Shown one piece after another: positions 53,792 through 62,307 of a DNA stretch of 64,000 nt. The stretch's first letter is position 1. Every line of letters begins with the position of its first letter. Origin of the DNA: Clostridiales bacterium PH28_bin88 (GTDB lineage Bacteria > Bacillota > PH28-bin88); contig LAKY01000018.1 in NCBI GenBank assembly GCA_000987045.1, positions 1 to 64,000 on the forward strand. The letters run 5' to 3'. Below the pieces are notes generated by a model, which saw only the letters and a list, made by a program, of their open reading frames with translations, had not been told where the DNA came from and searched no databases. The translations under genes and the position numbers were made by a program.

Positions 53792-54577
53792 ATGATTAAG
53801 AATTGGAACCAGGTTAAAATGTATGATCTTACCCAGCCGCTGAGCCACCTGACGCCGCCCTGGCCCACCTACGAACCGCTGCAGATCAAGTTCTTCAAGC
53901 GGCTGTGCCCCAACGGGGCCAACGGCCAGCTCATCACCACCAGCAACCATGTCGGTACGCATCTGGACGGCTCACTGCACTTCTGCACCCACGGCCGGGA
54001 CATCGCCAGCATCCCGCTGGATGACCTGGTAGGGCCGGGCGTGGTGGTAGACTTAAGTGACATCGCGGAAGACTACGGCCTTTATTCCTCCAAGGACATC
54101 ACCGACAGGGTGGAGGTGAAGAAGGGGGATATCCTGATTATCCATACTGGGTACCACCATTACTCCTGGGACCAGCCTCAGGCCGATGAGGTCCGCTACA
54201 TGGTTAAACACCCTGGCCCTACCCGGGAATTCTCCCGCTGGTGCAAGGAGATGGACATCAAGTGGATCGGTGTGGACTGCGGGTCCGCTGATCACCCCAT
54301 GAACACCAAGATCCGCGAATGGGCTCCTGTCCAGGCCAAAGAGGCGGACCGTTTCCTCCTGGAGAAGTATGGCAAGGGCCTGGAAGAGATTTTCCCGGCG
54401 GAAGACTACCAACTGATGCACATCGACCTGTTTCCTGATGACATTATCCACGCGGAGAACCTGGGCGGGGATATCGACCAGATCCTGAACCGCCGGCTCA
54501 TCATCGGGTGCTTCCCGTGGCGCTTCGTGGGCGGTGAATCTTCCATCTGCCGCATCGTGGCCTTCGATCAGGAATAG
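53792..54577 (+). CDS. Cyclase-family metal hydrolase (kynurenine formamidase/isatin hydrolase fold)
   Basis: ATG 53792 follows GGGGAGA. The 261-residue protein has the family metal motif HVGTHLDGSLHF (HxGTHxDxxxH, with Ser where Pro is common), MYDLTQPLSHLTPPWPTYEP at the start and GVDCGSADHP later. Family members open cyclic amides or cleave N-acyl bonds using manganese or zinc. Between AllG and carbamate kinase genes, a plausible role is hydrolytic ring opening that makes the ureido acid used by the carbamoyltransferase. Confidence 0.88.
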   Translation: MIKNWNQVKMYDLTQPLSHLTPPWPTYEPLQIKFFKRLCPNGANGQLITTSNHVGTHLDGSLHFCTHGRDIASIPLDDLVGPGVVVDLSDIAEDYGLYSSKDITDRVEVKKGDILIIHTGYHHYSWDQPQADEVRYMVKHPGPTREFSRWCKEMDIKWIGVDCGSADHPMNTKIREWAPVQAKEADRFLLEKYGKGLEEIFPAEDYQLMHIDLFPDDIIHAENLGGDIDQILNRRLIIGCFPWRFVGGESSICRIVAFDQE

Positions 54578-54600
54578 CACTAAACCGGGGGGGGTAACGG

Positions 54601-55542
54601 GTGGGTAAGACTATAGTTCTCGCTTTTGGCGGTAACGCCATTATCAAGCCCAAGGAGCGGGGGACATTTCCCGAACAAATGGCCAACATCCAGGCGGCCA
54701 GCGGGTACCTGGTAGGCCTGATCAAGGCCGGGCACCGGCTGGTGATCACCCACGGCAACGGTCCCCAGGTAGGCAACCTGCTTCTCAAAAACGACTTGAC
54801 CAAGGATGTGGTCCCGCCCATGCCCCTGGACGTCTGCGTGTCCAACACCCAGGGATCCCTCGGTTACGGCATCCAGCAGTCTCTGGGCAATGCCTTGCGG
54901 CAATCGGGGATCGACCTGCCGGTGGTCTCGGTGGTCACCCAGGTGGTGGTGGATCCCGCCGATCCCGCCTTTCAGCACCCCACCAAGCCCATCGGTCCCT
55001 TTTACACCCGGGAGGAGGCGGAACGGCTGCAGCGGGAAAAGGGCTACTCCGTGCGCGAGGACAGCGGGCGGGGATGGCGGAGAGTGGTTCCCTCTCCCAC
55101 CCCGGTGGAGATCGTTGAACGGGTAGGTATCCGGGCCTTGCTGGCTGCCGGGTGTATCGTCATCGCTTCCGGCGGTGGCGGGGTTCCCGTGGTACGCGGG
55201 CGGGACGGTAACCTGGAGGGAATCGCCGCCGTGATCGACAAGGACGTGGCGGGCCGGCGGCTGGCCAGCGATGTAGGCGCGGACGTTTTCATGATGCTCA
55301 CCGAAGTTCCGGGTGTGGCCCTGGACTTCGGCAAACCCACCCAGCGCTACCTGCCGACTTTGACGGCGGCGGATGCCCGCCGCTACCTGGCGGAGGGCCA
55401 GTTTCCCCCGGGCAGCATGGGACCCAAGATGGAGGCCGCTTGCCAGTTTGTGGAGGGCGGCGGGGAGAGAGCGGTGATCGTGTCTTTGGAGTCGGCCCTG
55501 GGCGGCCTGGACGGCACTGCCGGTACCACTATCGTAGCCTAA
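54601..55542 (+). CDS. arcC: Carbamate kinase
   Basis: The 313-residue protein starts at GTG behind a G-rich site and has VLAFGGNAIIKP, ITHGNGPQVGNLLL, SNTQGSLGYGIQQSLGNAL and IASGGGGVPVV, the full set for this family. It transfers phosphate from carbamoyl phosphate to ADP, making ATP, CO2 and ammonia. This is the energy-yielding last step for a carbamoyl group released by the FdrA/AllG/AllH-like complex. A terminator follows. Confidence 0.96.
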   Translation: MGKTIVLAFGGNAIIKPKERGTFPEQMANIQAASGYLVGLIKAGHRLVITHGNGPQVGNLLLKNDLTKDVVPPMPLDVCVSNTQGSLGYGIQQSLGNALRQSGIDLPVVSVVTQVVVDPADPAFQHPTKPIGPFYTREEAERLQREKGYSVREDSGRGWRRVVPSPTPVEIVERVGIRALLAAGCIVIASGGGGVPVVRGRDGNLEGIAAVIDKDVAGRRLASDVGADVFMMLTEVPGVALDFGKPTQRYLPTLTAADARRYLAEGQFPPGSMGPKMEAACQFVEGGGERAVIVSLESALGGLDGTAGTTIVA

Positions 55543-55601
55543 ATGCCGGGGGTTTGTTAGACCAACTTTATAGCTAAACTACCTTCGACCTTATTTCTTA
55601 G

Positions 55602-55648
55602 CACAGGCCGCAGCCCTGGGCTCCCCCGGAGCCCTGCCTGTGTTTTTC
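55602..55648 (+). terminator. Two-stem terminator after arcC
   Basis: CACAGGC pairs with GCCTGTG around an inner GGGCTCC/GGAGCCC hairpin, followed by TTTTTCTTTTT. The next genes may therefore need their own promoter or readthrough. Confidence 0.8.
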
Positions 55649-55750
55649 TTTTTGCTGAGCATATTTCTTGGAGGAAAACAATGAAGGAAGCAGAAATAAA
55701 CTTGTGGCTTTGTGGTTACCAGTCATTATGACGGTGTTTTTGCTTCCTGC

Positions 55751-55785
55751 TCTGACGTCTGATTTCCGACATCCGACGACCGAAA
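55751..55785 (+). repeat. Heptad tract before hydroxylase set 3
   Basis: Five units with seven-base periodicity, TCTGACG, TCTGATT, TCCGACA, TCCGACG and ACCGAAA, directly precede the ribosome binding site. This is the same style of tract as those before groEL and korC. Confidence 0.6.
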
Positions 55786-55799
55786 ACGGAGGTGGCGGT

Positions 55800-56663
55800 A
55801 TGTTCAATTCTTTCGAGTACCTGGCGCCGCGGAGCTGGGAGGAGGCATGCGGTTTCTTGCGGGAGCATGCAAAAGATGCGGTGGCAATGGCCGGGGGGAC
55901 CGACCTCCTGGTACGCATGCGCGAACGCATCCTTCAACCCAAGTATATTGTGGATATTAAGGCACTGCCCGGGTTTATTGGTATTTCCGCTACTCCAGGG
56001 GGAGGGCTGTCTATCGGGGCGGCCACTCCTCTCAATCAAATCGCCCGCAGCGCCGAAGTGCAAAATAGCTTTCCCATACTGGCCGAGGCTGCCCACAGCG
56101 TTGGGTCTTACCAGGTGCGCAACCGGGCCAGCATCGGGGGAAACCTGTGCAACGCCTCGCCGGCGGCGGATACCGCTCCCGCGCTCTTGGTGCTGGACGC
56201 CGCGGTAAGACTAACCGGGCCTGGCGGCTCTTCCCGGCAGGTACCCCTCAAGGAGTTCTTTGTGGGACCCGGTAAGACAGTTCTCCAGCCGGGTGAATTG
56301 ATGGCCACCGTGGAGATTCCCCCCCTACTCGCCGGGGCCGCGGGGGCTTACCTGAAACTGGCCCGCACCAAGGCGGTGGACCTGTCCCAGGTGAGCGTAG
56401 CCGTACTGGCGTTGGCAACAGGAGAGGTGCGCATCGCCCTTGGAGCAGTGGCCCCTACACCGGTGCGGGCCAGCCATGCCGAAGACCTGTGCCGTGGAAG
56501 GCGGTTGGACAATCAAGTGATACAAGAAGTGCTCGCAGCGACGGTGGCCGCTGTTTCACCTATTGGAGACCTCCGGGCCAGCCGGGAGTACCGCCTGGAA
56601 ATGGTAGAGGTATTGACCAGGAGAGCCCTGGGCCGGGCTATGGCCGCCCTGGGCGGGAATTAA
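55800..56663 (+). CDS. Molybdenum hydroxylase FAD-binding subunit (set 3)
   Basis: ATG 55800 follows GGAGGTGGCGGT; upstream in-frame codons would translate the heptad tract. The 287-residue protein has AMAGGTDLLVRM, ASIGGNLCNASPAADTAPA and EFFVGPGKTVLQPGE, the expected FAD-binding elements. Order in this set is FAD, 2Fe-2S, Mo, as in set 1. Confidence 0.94.
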   Translation: MFNSFEYLAPRSWEEACGFLREHAKDAVAMAGGTDLLVRMRERILQPKYIVDIKALPGFIGISATPGGGLSIGAATPLNQIARSAEVQNSFPILAEAAHSVGSYQVRNRASIGGNLCNASPAADTAPALLVLDAAVRLTGPGGSSRQVPLKEFFVGPGKTVLQPGELMATVEIPPLLAGAAGAYLKLARTKAVDLSQVSVAVLALATGEVRIALGAVAPTPVRASHAEDLCRGRRLDNQVIQEVLAATVAAVSPIGDLRASREYRLEMVEVLTRRALGRAMAALGGN

Positions 56664-56683
56664 AAGGGCGGGAGGCGAGTGCG

Positions 56684-57148
56684 ATGAAAAAACAGATATC
56701 TTTCAAGGTAAACGGTCAAATCGTGGAAGTGGCAGTGGAACCCCGCCGCCGTTTGCTGGACTTGTTGCGAGAGGATCTGGACCTTACCGGTACCAAGGAA
56801 GGCTGCGGGGCCGGGGAGTGCGGGGCGTGTACCGTCCTGCTGGACGGGGAACCGGTTAACTCCTGCCTGGTGCTGGCGGTAGAGGCGGACGGGCGGGAAG
56901 TGATCACTGTGGAAGGCCTGGCCCCCAACGGGGAACTGGACACCTTGCAGGCCGCCTTCGTAGAGCACGGGGCGTTGCAATGCGGCTTCTGCACTCCCGG
57001 GATGGTTCTTTCCGCCAAGGCGCTTTTGTCCCGGAACCCCAAACCCACCGCCAGTGAGGTCAAGGAAGCTATCAGCGGCAACCTCTGCCGTTGTACCGGT
57101 TACGAGCGCATTGTGGCCGCTGTCCTCGACGTGGCCGGCAGGTCTTAA
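56684..57148 (+). CDS. Molybdenum hydroxylase 2Fe-2S subunit (set 3)
   Basis: ATG 56684 behind GGGAGGCGAG yields 154 residues with CGAGECGACTVLL, CGFCTPGMVL and CRCTGYERI, covering both 2Fe-2S clusters. It lies 20 bases after the FAD gene. Confidence 0.95.
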   Translation: MKKQISFKVNGQIVEVAVEPRRRLLDLLREDLDLTGTKEGCGAGECGACTVLLDGEPVNSCLVLAVEADGREVITVEGLAPNGELDTLQAAFVEHGALQCGFCTPGMVLSAKALLSRNPKPTASEVKEAISGNLCRCTGYERIVAAVLDVAGRS

Positions 57149-57168
57149 AATCGGAGGGAGGGATATTC

Positions 57169-59499
57169 GTGGCAACCAACTCGCTCATCGGTAAAAGCGT
57201 TCCCCGTAAGGACGGGTGGGAGAAGATCACCGGCGCTGCCAAGTACGTAGGAGACATCAAGCTGGCCGGCATGCTGTACGCGAAAATCTTGCGCAGCCCC
57301 TACCCCCATGCCCGCATTGTGAGCATAGATGCCAGCGAGGCCCTGCGGCTGCCGGGGGTCAAGGCGGTGGTTACCGGCCGTGATTACCCGAACTATGTCG
57401 GCCTTTACCTGGTGGACCGTAACGTCTATGCCGTGGACAAGGTCCGGTTTGTGGGCGACCCGGTGGCCGGTGTGGCCGCCGTGAGTCCGGAAGCAGCGGA
57501 AGCAGCCCTGAGGCTGATCAGGGTTGAATACGAGGAATTACCCCCGGTTACCGACCCGGTGGAGGCGATGCGTGAGAAGGCCCCGCTGGTGCACGAGAAC
57601 CTGCACCAGTACTCTCATGTGAGCGCCATCTTTCCCGTCCCCCATACCAACATCGCCAACCACATGAAAATTCGCAAGGGAGATATCAACGAAGGCTTTG
57701 CCAAGTCCGATATCATCATTGAGGGGACTTACCGGGTGCCCCAGATGCAGCACTGCCAGATCGAGCCCCATGCCGCTATCGCCCAAGTGGACGCCACCGG
57801 CAAGGTGACGGTATGGTCGGGTTGCCAGTCGCCCAACGCGGTGAGGAAGCTACTGGCGGTGGCCTTCAGCATCCCTGAAGGCCGTATCCGGGTGATCACC
57901 CCCTACGTCGGTGGCGGTTTCGGCGGAAAAGCCGGGATTACTGTCGAGGGCGTCCTACTGCCCCTGGCGATTAAAGCCGGACCACGGCCGGTCAAACTGG
58001 TGCTCACCAGGGAAGAAGTGTTCCAGGCAACCTCTGTCCGCCAGGGCCTCGTGGCGCGCATCAAGTCCGGGGTCACCCGGGAGGGACGGCTGGTGGCCCA
58101 GGAGACGGAATTGATCTGGGACGGAGGAGCGTACAGCGAGTACGGGGTCAACATCATCCGGGCCAGCGGCTACTCCTCGGCTGGACCCTATGACATTCCC
58201 TATATCAAAACCGATTCCTACTGCGTTTATACCAACCACCCGCCGGGAGGGCCGTTCAGGGGCTTCGGCATGGGTGAACTGCACTGGGCGCTGGAGCAGC
58301 AGATCGACCGGATCGCCCATGAACTGGGCAAGGATCCGGTGGAGGTCCGCCTTTTAAACGCGGCCCGGGACGGCTCCACCACTGCCACCGGGGAGGTCTT
58401 AAGGGACATCGGCCTCACCAGGTGCATCGAGGAGGCGGCCCGGCGCATCGGGTGGCGGGAAGAAAAGCAGGGTCCCCTCCGGGGCAAGGGTATCGCCTGT
58501 ATGGTGAAGGCCCCCGCCATGCCGGGCACCGCCGCCTCTTCAGCCCTGATCAAGATCAACGAGGACGGCAGCGCCAACCTGCTGATCACCGCGTCGGAGA
58601 TCGGCCAGGGCGCCAACACGGTGCTGGCCCAAATCGCCGCCAACGAACTGGGGATCCCGGTGGAGAAGGTGCATGTTTCCCAGCCGGACACCGATTACAC
58701 CCCCTACGAGTGGCAGACGGTGGCCAGCCGCATTACCTACTCCTGCGGCAATGCCGTGCTGGCGGCTGCCCGGGACGCGCGGCAACAACTGCTGGAACTG
58801 GCTTCCCAGGGACTCCAGGTGCCAACGCACCGGCTGACCGTAACTGATGGTTTTGTGCATGTGGTGGATAACCCGTCCCACGGCATCTCCGTCAAGGACC
58901 TGTCCCTGGGCCTCGGCCTGCCCACCGGGGGAGGCAAAGGGGGTCCCATCATGGGTAAAGGCCATTTCATCCCCGACGGCATCACCAACCTGGACCCGGA
59001 AACCGGGCAGGGAGCCAAGGCGGTAGCTCACTGGACTTACGGGGTGCAGGCCGCCGAGGTGGAGGTGGACACGGAAACCGGTAAGGTAGACGTGTTAAAA
59101 GTAGCCGCCGTCTACGACATCGGCAAGGTGATCAACCCCGGCATCTGCCTGGGCCAGACGGAAGGCGGCATCATGCAGGGCCTGAGCGTCGGCCTATACG
59201 AAGAGTTGAAACTGCGGGGAGGAAAGGTGCAGAACCATTCCTTTGTGGACTACAAGATCGCTACCGCGGCAGAAGTACCGGAAATGTCGGTGGGGTTTGT
59301 GGAGACGCCCCTGGCGGACGGCCCCTACGGCGCACGGGGGTTTGCCGAGCACGTGATGGTACCTACAGCGCCCGCCATCGCCAATGCCGTTTACGATGCC
59401 ATTGGCGTGCGTATTACCGACCTGCCCATCACCCCGGAAAAGGTGCTGGTAGCGTTGCGGGAGAAACGGAAAAAGGAGGGGAGCGCAAAGAATAATTAG
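57169..59499 (+). CDS. Molybdenum hydroxylase catalytic subunit (set 3)
   Basis: GTG 57169 after GGAGGGAGGG gives 776 residues. YVGGGFGGKAGI (pterin loop), FRGFGMGEL and EIGQGANTV are present. The catalytic glutamate lies in GARGFAEH, a variant of the usual GIGEP. The variant active-site surroundings and the neighbouring uracil-type permease make a pyrimidine substrate possible, but this is not shown. Confidence 0.92.
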   Translation: MATNSLIGKSVPRKDGWEKITGAAKYVGDIKLAGMLYAKILRSPYPHARIVSIDASEALRLPGVKAVVTGRDYPNYVGLYLVDRNVYAVDKVRFVGDPVAGVAAVSPEAAEAALRLIRVEYEELPPVTDPVEAMREKAPLVHENLHQYSHVSAIFPVPHTNIANHMKIRKGDINEGFAKSDIIIEGTYRVPQMQHCQIEPHAAIAQVDATGKVTVWSGCQSPNAVRKLLAVAFSIPEGRIRVITPYVGGGFGGKAGITVEGVLLPLAIKAGPRPVKLVLTREEVFQATSVRQGLVARIKSGVTREGRLVAQETELIWDGGAYSEYGVNIIRASGYSSAGPYDIPYIKTDSYCVYTNHPPGGPFRGFGMGELHWALEQQIDRIAHELGKDPVEVRLLNAARDGSTTATGEVLRDIGLTRCIEEAARRIGWREEKQGPLRGKGIACMVKAPAMPGTAASSALIKINEDGSANLLITASEIGQGANTVLAQIAANELGIPVEKVHVSQPDTDYTPYEWQTVASRITYSCGNAVLAAARDARQQLLELASQGLQVPTHRLTVTDGFVHVVDNPSHGISVKDLSLGLGLPTGGGKGGPIMGKGHFIPDGITNLDPETGQGAKAVAHWTYGVQAAEVEVDTETGKVDVLKVAAVYDIGKVINPGICLGQTEGGIMQGLSVGLYEELKLRGGKVQNHSFVDYKIATAAEVPEMSVGFVETPLADGPYGARGFAEHVMVPTAPAIANAVYDAIGVRITDLPITPEKVLVALREKRKKEGSAKNN

Positions 59500-59554
59500 A
59501 CAGCCTGTAGGGTAGTCTTACCGCGTCAAAAGTTAACAGAAAGAGGTGTAGTGG

Positions 59555-60778
59555 ATGGAAATGAAAGCCGAAGCATTGCCCGCCATCCGGCGGGGAGACC
59601 CCTTGCCCTGGGACAAGAAGCTGGTGTTCGGCCTGCAGCACATGTTCACCATGTTCGGGGCCACCGTGCTGGTACCCATATTGACAGGGCTCAACATCAC
59701 CGTGGCGCTGGCCACCGCCGGCCTGGGGACCCTGTTGTTTCACCTGGTCACCAAGGGCAAGGTACCGGTCTACCTGGGTTCGTCTTTTGCGTTTATTTCG
59801 GTCATTATCCTGGTAGGAAAGGAACACGGCGGGCTGCAGTACGCCCAGGGCGGAATCATTATTGCCGGTCTTGTTTATGCAGCTATGGCCTTGCTGGTGT
59901 ACTTCGCCGGTGCCAAGTTCATCGCCAGGTTGTTTCCGCCGATCGTTACCGGTCCCATCATCATGGTGATCGGCTTAAACCTGGCGCCGGTGGCCATTGA
60001 CATGGCCAGCAAAGGCTGGGGGGTAGCCATTTTCACCCTGATCGTCGTGGCGCTGGTAAATATTTTTTTTAAGGGATTCTTCCGTATGCTGCCTGTCCTT
60101 ATCGGCCTGGCGGCAGGCTACATCCTTTCACTGATCCTTGGGATCGTTGACTTCTCGGTGATGGAAGGGGCCAGGTGGGTTGCCTTGCCGGCCTTCACCG
60201 CACCGAAATTCGACTGGACCGCCATTTCCCTGATTGCGCCGGTGGCCATCGTCACCATGGTGGAGCACTTCGGTGACATCCTGGCGGTGGGCGCCACTGT
60301 TGAGGATGACTTTGTGAAAGACCCCGGTATCCATAGAACCCTGCTGGGTGACGGCCTGGCAACTTCTTTGGCCGGTCTCCTGGGCGGTCCTCCCAACACC
60401 ACTTACTCGGAGAATACCGGTGTGCTGGCCCTGACCCGGGTGTGGGAACCCTCAATCATGCGGGTGGCGGCAGTATTCGCGATCGCTCTTTCCCTGATTG
60501 AGAAACTGGGCTTTCTGATCCGCACCATTCCTACCGCGGTCATCGGCGGCATCTCCATCGTCCTGTTCGGGATGATCGCTGCCATCGGTATCCGTACGGT
60601 GGTGGAAAACCGGGTGGACATGAAGCTGTCCCGCAACCTGATCATCGCCAGCGTCATCCTGGTGCTGGGAATCGGCGGCGCGGTGCTGGACCTGGGCGGC
60701 GGCATCAAGCTGGCCGGCATGAGCCTGGCTGCCATCTCCGGCATCATCCTCAACCTGATCCTGCCGGCTGACAGGTAA
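59555..60778 (+). CDS. uraA: Uracil-type nucleobase permease (NCS2 family)
   Basis: The 407-residue membrane protein has about 14 hydrophobic segments. VLVPILTGLNITVAL, VYLGSSFAFIS and MVEHFGDILAVG belong to the nucleobase-ascorbate transporter family. GGPPNTTYSENTGVLALT is the UraA-type signature (NTTY-EN-G), not the xanthine-permease form, so uracil or a related pyrimidine is the likely cargo. It is the last gene of the plus-strand catabolic array. Confidence 0.92.
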   Translation: MEMKAEALPAIRRGDPLPWDKKLVFGLQHMFTMFGATVLVPILTGLNITVALATAGLGTLLFHLVTKGKVPVYLGSSFAFISVIILVGKEHGGLQYAQGGIIIAGLVYAAMALLVYFAGAKFIARLFPPIVTGPIIMVIGLNLAPVAIDMASKGWGVAIFTLIVVALVNIFFKGFFRMLPVLIGLAAGYILSLILGIVDFSVMEGARWVALPAFTAPKFDWTAISLIAPVAIVTMVEHFGDILAVGATVEDDFVKDPGIHRTLLGDGLATSLAGLLGGPPNTTYSENTGVLALTRVWEPSIMRVAAVFAIALSLIEKLGFLIRTIPTAVIGGISIVLFGMIAAIGIRTVVENRVDMKLSRNLIIASVILVLGIGGAVLDLGGGIKLAGMSLAAISGIILNLILPADR

Positions 60779-60844
60779 TGCCCGGTAGATTGGTTAGAAA
60801 TCAGTTTTATCGTAACTGGAACGGGGTAGGCATGGCGCCTACCC

Positions 60845-61705
60845 CTAAACTTTTCCCTCATCTACCCCCACCAGCCGCCGGGCGTTTTCCCGGGTAATCG
60901 CCGCCAGGGTGGACGGGCTGAGCCCGAGTTTTTCCAATTCCACCAACCCCGCGGCGGGGTCATGCTCCATAATGGGAAAATCACTCCCGTACAGGAAGCG
61001 ATCCGGGAACCGTTCCATCACCTCGGCCACCCGGGACCACGGTAAGACTGCCTTGGGATTGGCCAGCAGCCAGGCCACATCCAGGTAAAGGTGGGGGAAC
61101 AGCGGCAGGAGATCAAAGAACTCCTCCATCTGATCCAGGCCCAAATGGGGGACCACGAACCGGACCCCGGGGTGCCGCTCCAGGACCTGTCGAAAGCGCT
61201 CTACGCCCAACAGGTCGCTGGGGTAAGGGGCCCGGCCGGTATGGATTACGACAGGCTTTTGATAGTAACCCGCTGCCCGGTAGATCGGCTCCATCCGGGG
61301 CTCGTCAGCCGCGAACCCCTGCACCCTCGGGTGAAGTTTGAGACCGGCAAAAGACCAGTCATCCAGGGTGGTAGTAAGGACTTCCTCCAGGTTGCTGTCA
61401 TCGGGGTGTACAGCGGCGAAAGGAATATAACGGTGATGGGTTTGACAAAAGTCCCGTACCCAGGCGTTTAATTCCATGGACATACCGGGCTTGTGGGCAT
61501 AGGGCAAGAGAAAAGCCCGCTCTACCCCCATCCCGGCCAGATAATCATCCATGTCCTTGGCTGACCAATTTGTGTACGGGATCCGCCACCCGTCCCGATC
61601 GAACCAGCGCCAAATAGCCTCAAAGAGACGTTCCGGAAACATATGAACATGGGCATCCCACACCTGCAAAGCAAAACCAGTCCCTTCCGGCAGCTTATTT
61701 ACCAC
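60845..61705 (-). CDS. Amidohydrolase-family protein (COG2159, metal-dependent TIM barrel)
   Basis: The 286-residue protein has the N-terminal metal motif DAHVHMFPERLF, further ligands in VIHTGRAP and VPHLGLDQ, and the catalytic aspartate in YGSDFPIMEHDP. This subfamily includes decarboxylases and lactone or amide hydrolases. It is convergent with the permease gene but borders the catabolic array, so it may act on a downstream acid. The start is GTG behind GAGGTG. Confidence 0.85.
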   Translation of the reverse strand: MVNKLPEGTGFALQVWDAHVHMFPERLFEAIWRWFDRDGWRIPYTNWSAKDMDDYLAGMGVERAFLLPYAHKPGMSMELNAWVRDFCQTHHRYIPFAAVHPDDSNLEEVLTTTLDDWSFAGLKLHPRVQGFAADEPRMEPIYRAAGYYQKPVVIHTGRAPYPSDLLGVERFRQVLERHPGVRFVVPHLGLDQMEEFFDLLPLFPHLYLDVAWLLANPKAVLPWSRVAEVMERFPDRFLYGSDFPIMEHDPAAGLVELEKLGLSPSTLAAITRENARRLVGVDEGKV

Positions 61706-61749
61706 CTCGCCTTACGCTTCAATTCTTGGAATACTGCTGTTTTCCTGCT

Positions 61750-61770
61750 TTGTGAATAATTTCATCACAA
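61750..61770. promoter_or_regulatory. Inverted repeat in the amidohydrolase promoter region
   Basis: TTGTGA and TCACAA are separated by nine bases, 45 bases upstream of the minus-strand gene. The spacing is not that of a standard CRP or FNR site. A separate hairpin lies at 61822-61877, with nested ACAAGAA/TTCTTGT and CGACTTC/GAAGTCG arms. No gene is supported in 61706-61920. Confidence 0.45.
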
Positions 61771-61920
61771 GAGGTGAGTTGCCTTGCAGGGTGATTTATC
61801 CTGGGCGGTAGCCTCTAGCGGACAAGAAAAACGACTTCAGATAAAACGCCGAAGTCGATGAAAGTCGCCGTTCTTGTTATGCCCAGACCAAAACAGATGA
61901 GTAAATCCTGCTTTAGGGGG

Positions 61921-61949
61921 TTGACTTTTTACAAGTCTTCTCATATAAT
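61921..61949 (+). promoter_or_regulatory. Strong sigma-A promoter of the sulfur operon
   Basis: TTGACT (61921-61926) and TATAAT (61944-61949) are separated by exactly 17 bases. Confidence 0.85.
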
Positions 61950-61955
61950 TTAAAC

Positions 61956-61972
61956 TAATCCAATTGGAATTA
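61956..61972 (+). promoter_or_regulatory. Palindromic operator at the yezD transcription start
   Basis: TAATCCAATTGGAATTA is nearly palindromic and contains ATTGGAATTA, which resembles the half-site described for CymR, the Rrf2-family repressor of sulfur genes. Its overlap with the expected transcription start fits repression. CymR itself is not in the window. Confidence 0.5.
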
Positions 61973-61996
61973 TAGGAATTGCGGGGTGGTACATAT

Positions 61997-62167
61997 TTGT
62001 CCTATGGAAAACAAACGGGTAAAACCACCGAAACCCAGGGCGAAGAACGTGTTTTTCAGCAAATCTGGCGAGCTGTGAAGGAAATCAAGTACGGGACCAT
62101 CACCATCGTTGTGCAGGATTCCCGCGTAATCCAGATTGAAAAGACGGAAAAACTAAGGTTTTGTTAG
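61997..62167 (+). CDS. yezD: YezD family small protein (DUF2292)
   Basis: TTG 61997 lies nine bases after GGGGTGG and gives 56 residues. VFQQIWRAVKEIKYGTITIV and VQDSRVIQIEKTEKLRF match the YezD/DUF2292 family, which is typically encoded with sulfate-assimilation genes. Function is unknown. The following sulfate adenylyltransferase gene agrees with that pattern. Confidence 0.85.
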   Translation: MSYGKQTGKTTETQGEERVFQQIWRAVKEIKYGTITIVVQDSRVIQIEKTEKLRFC

Positions 62168-62196
62168 GAGAATAAAAGTATAGGCTGACCAGACAA

Positions 62197-62246
62197 CTGG
62201 AGGCCGAGGTCAAGGGCAATTTTTGACTCCGGCCTCCGGTTTTTTG
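62197..62246 (+). terminator. Intrinsic terminator or attenuator between yezD and sat
   Basis: GGAGGCC and GTCAA pair with TTGAC and GGCCTCC, followed by GGTTTTTTGTT. It would end yezD transcripts or attenuate sat expression. Confidence 0.8.
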
Positions 62247-62307
62247 TTCCCAGAAACCGGTGCACAGAGTATGATGAACAATACCTCATTCAGAAAGGAT
62301 GATTGAC

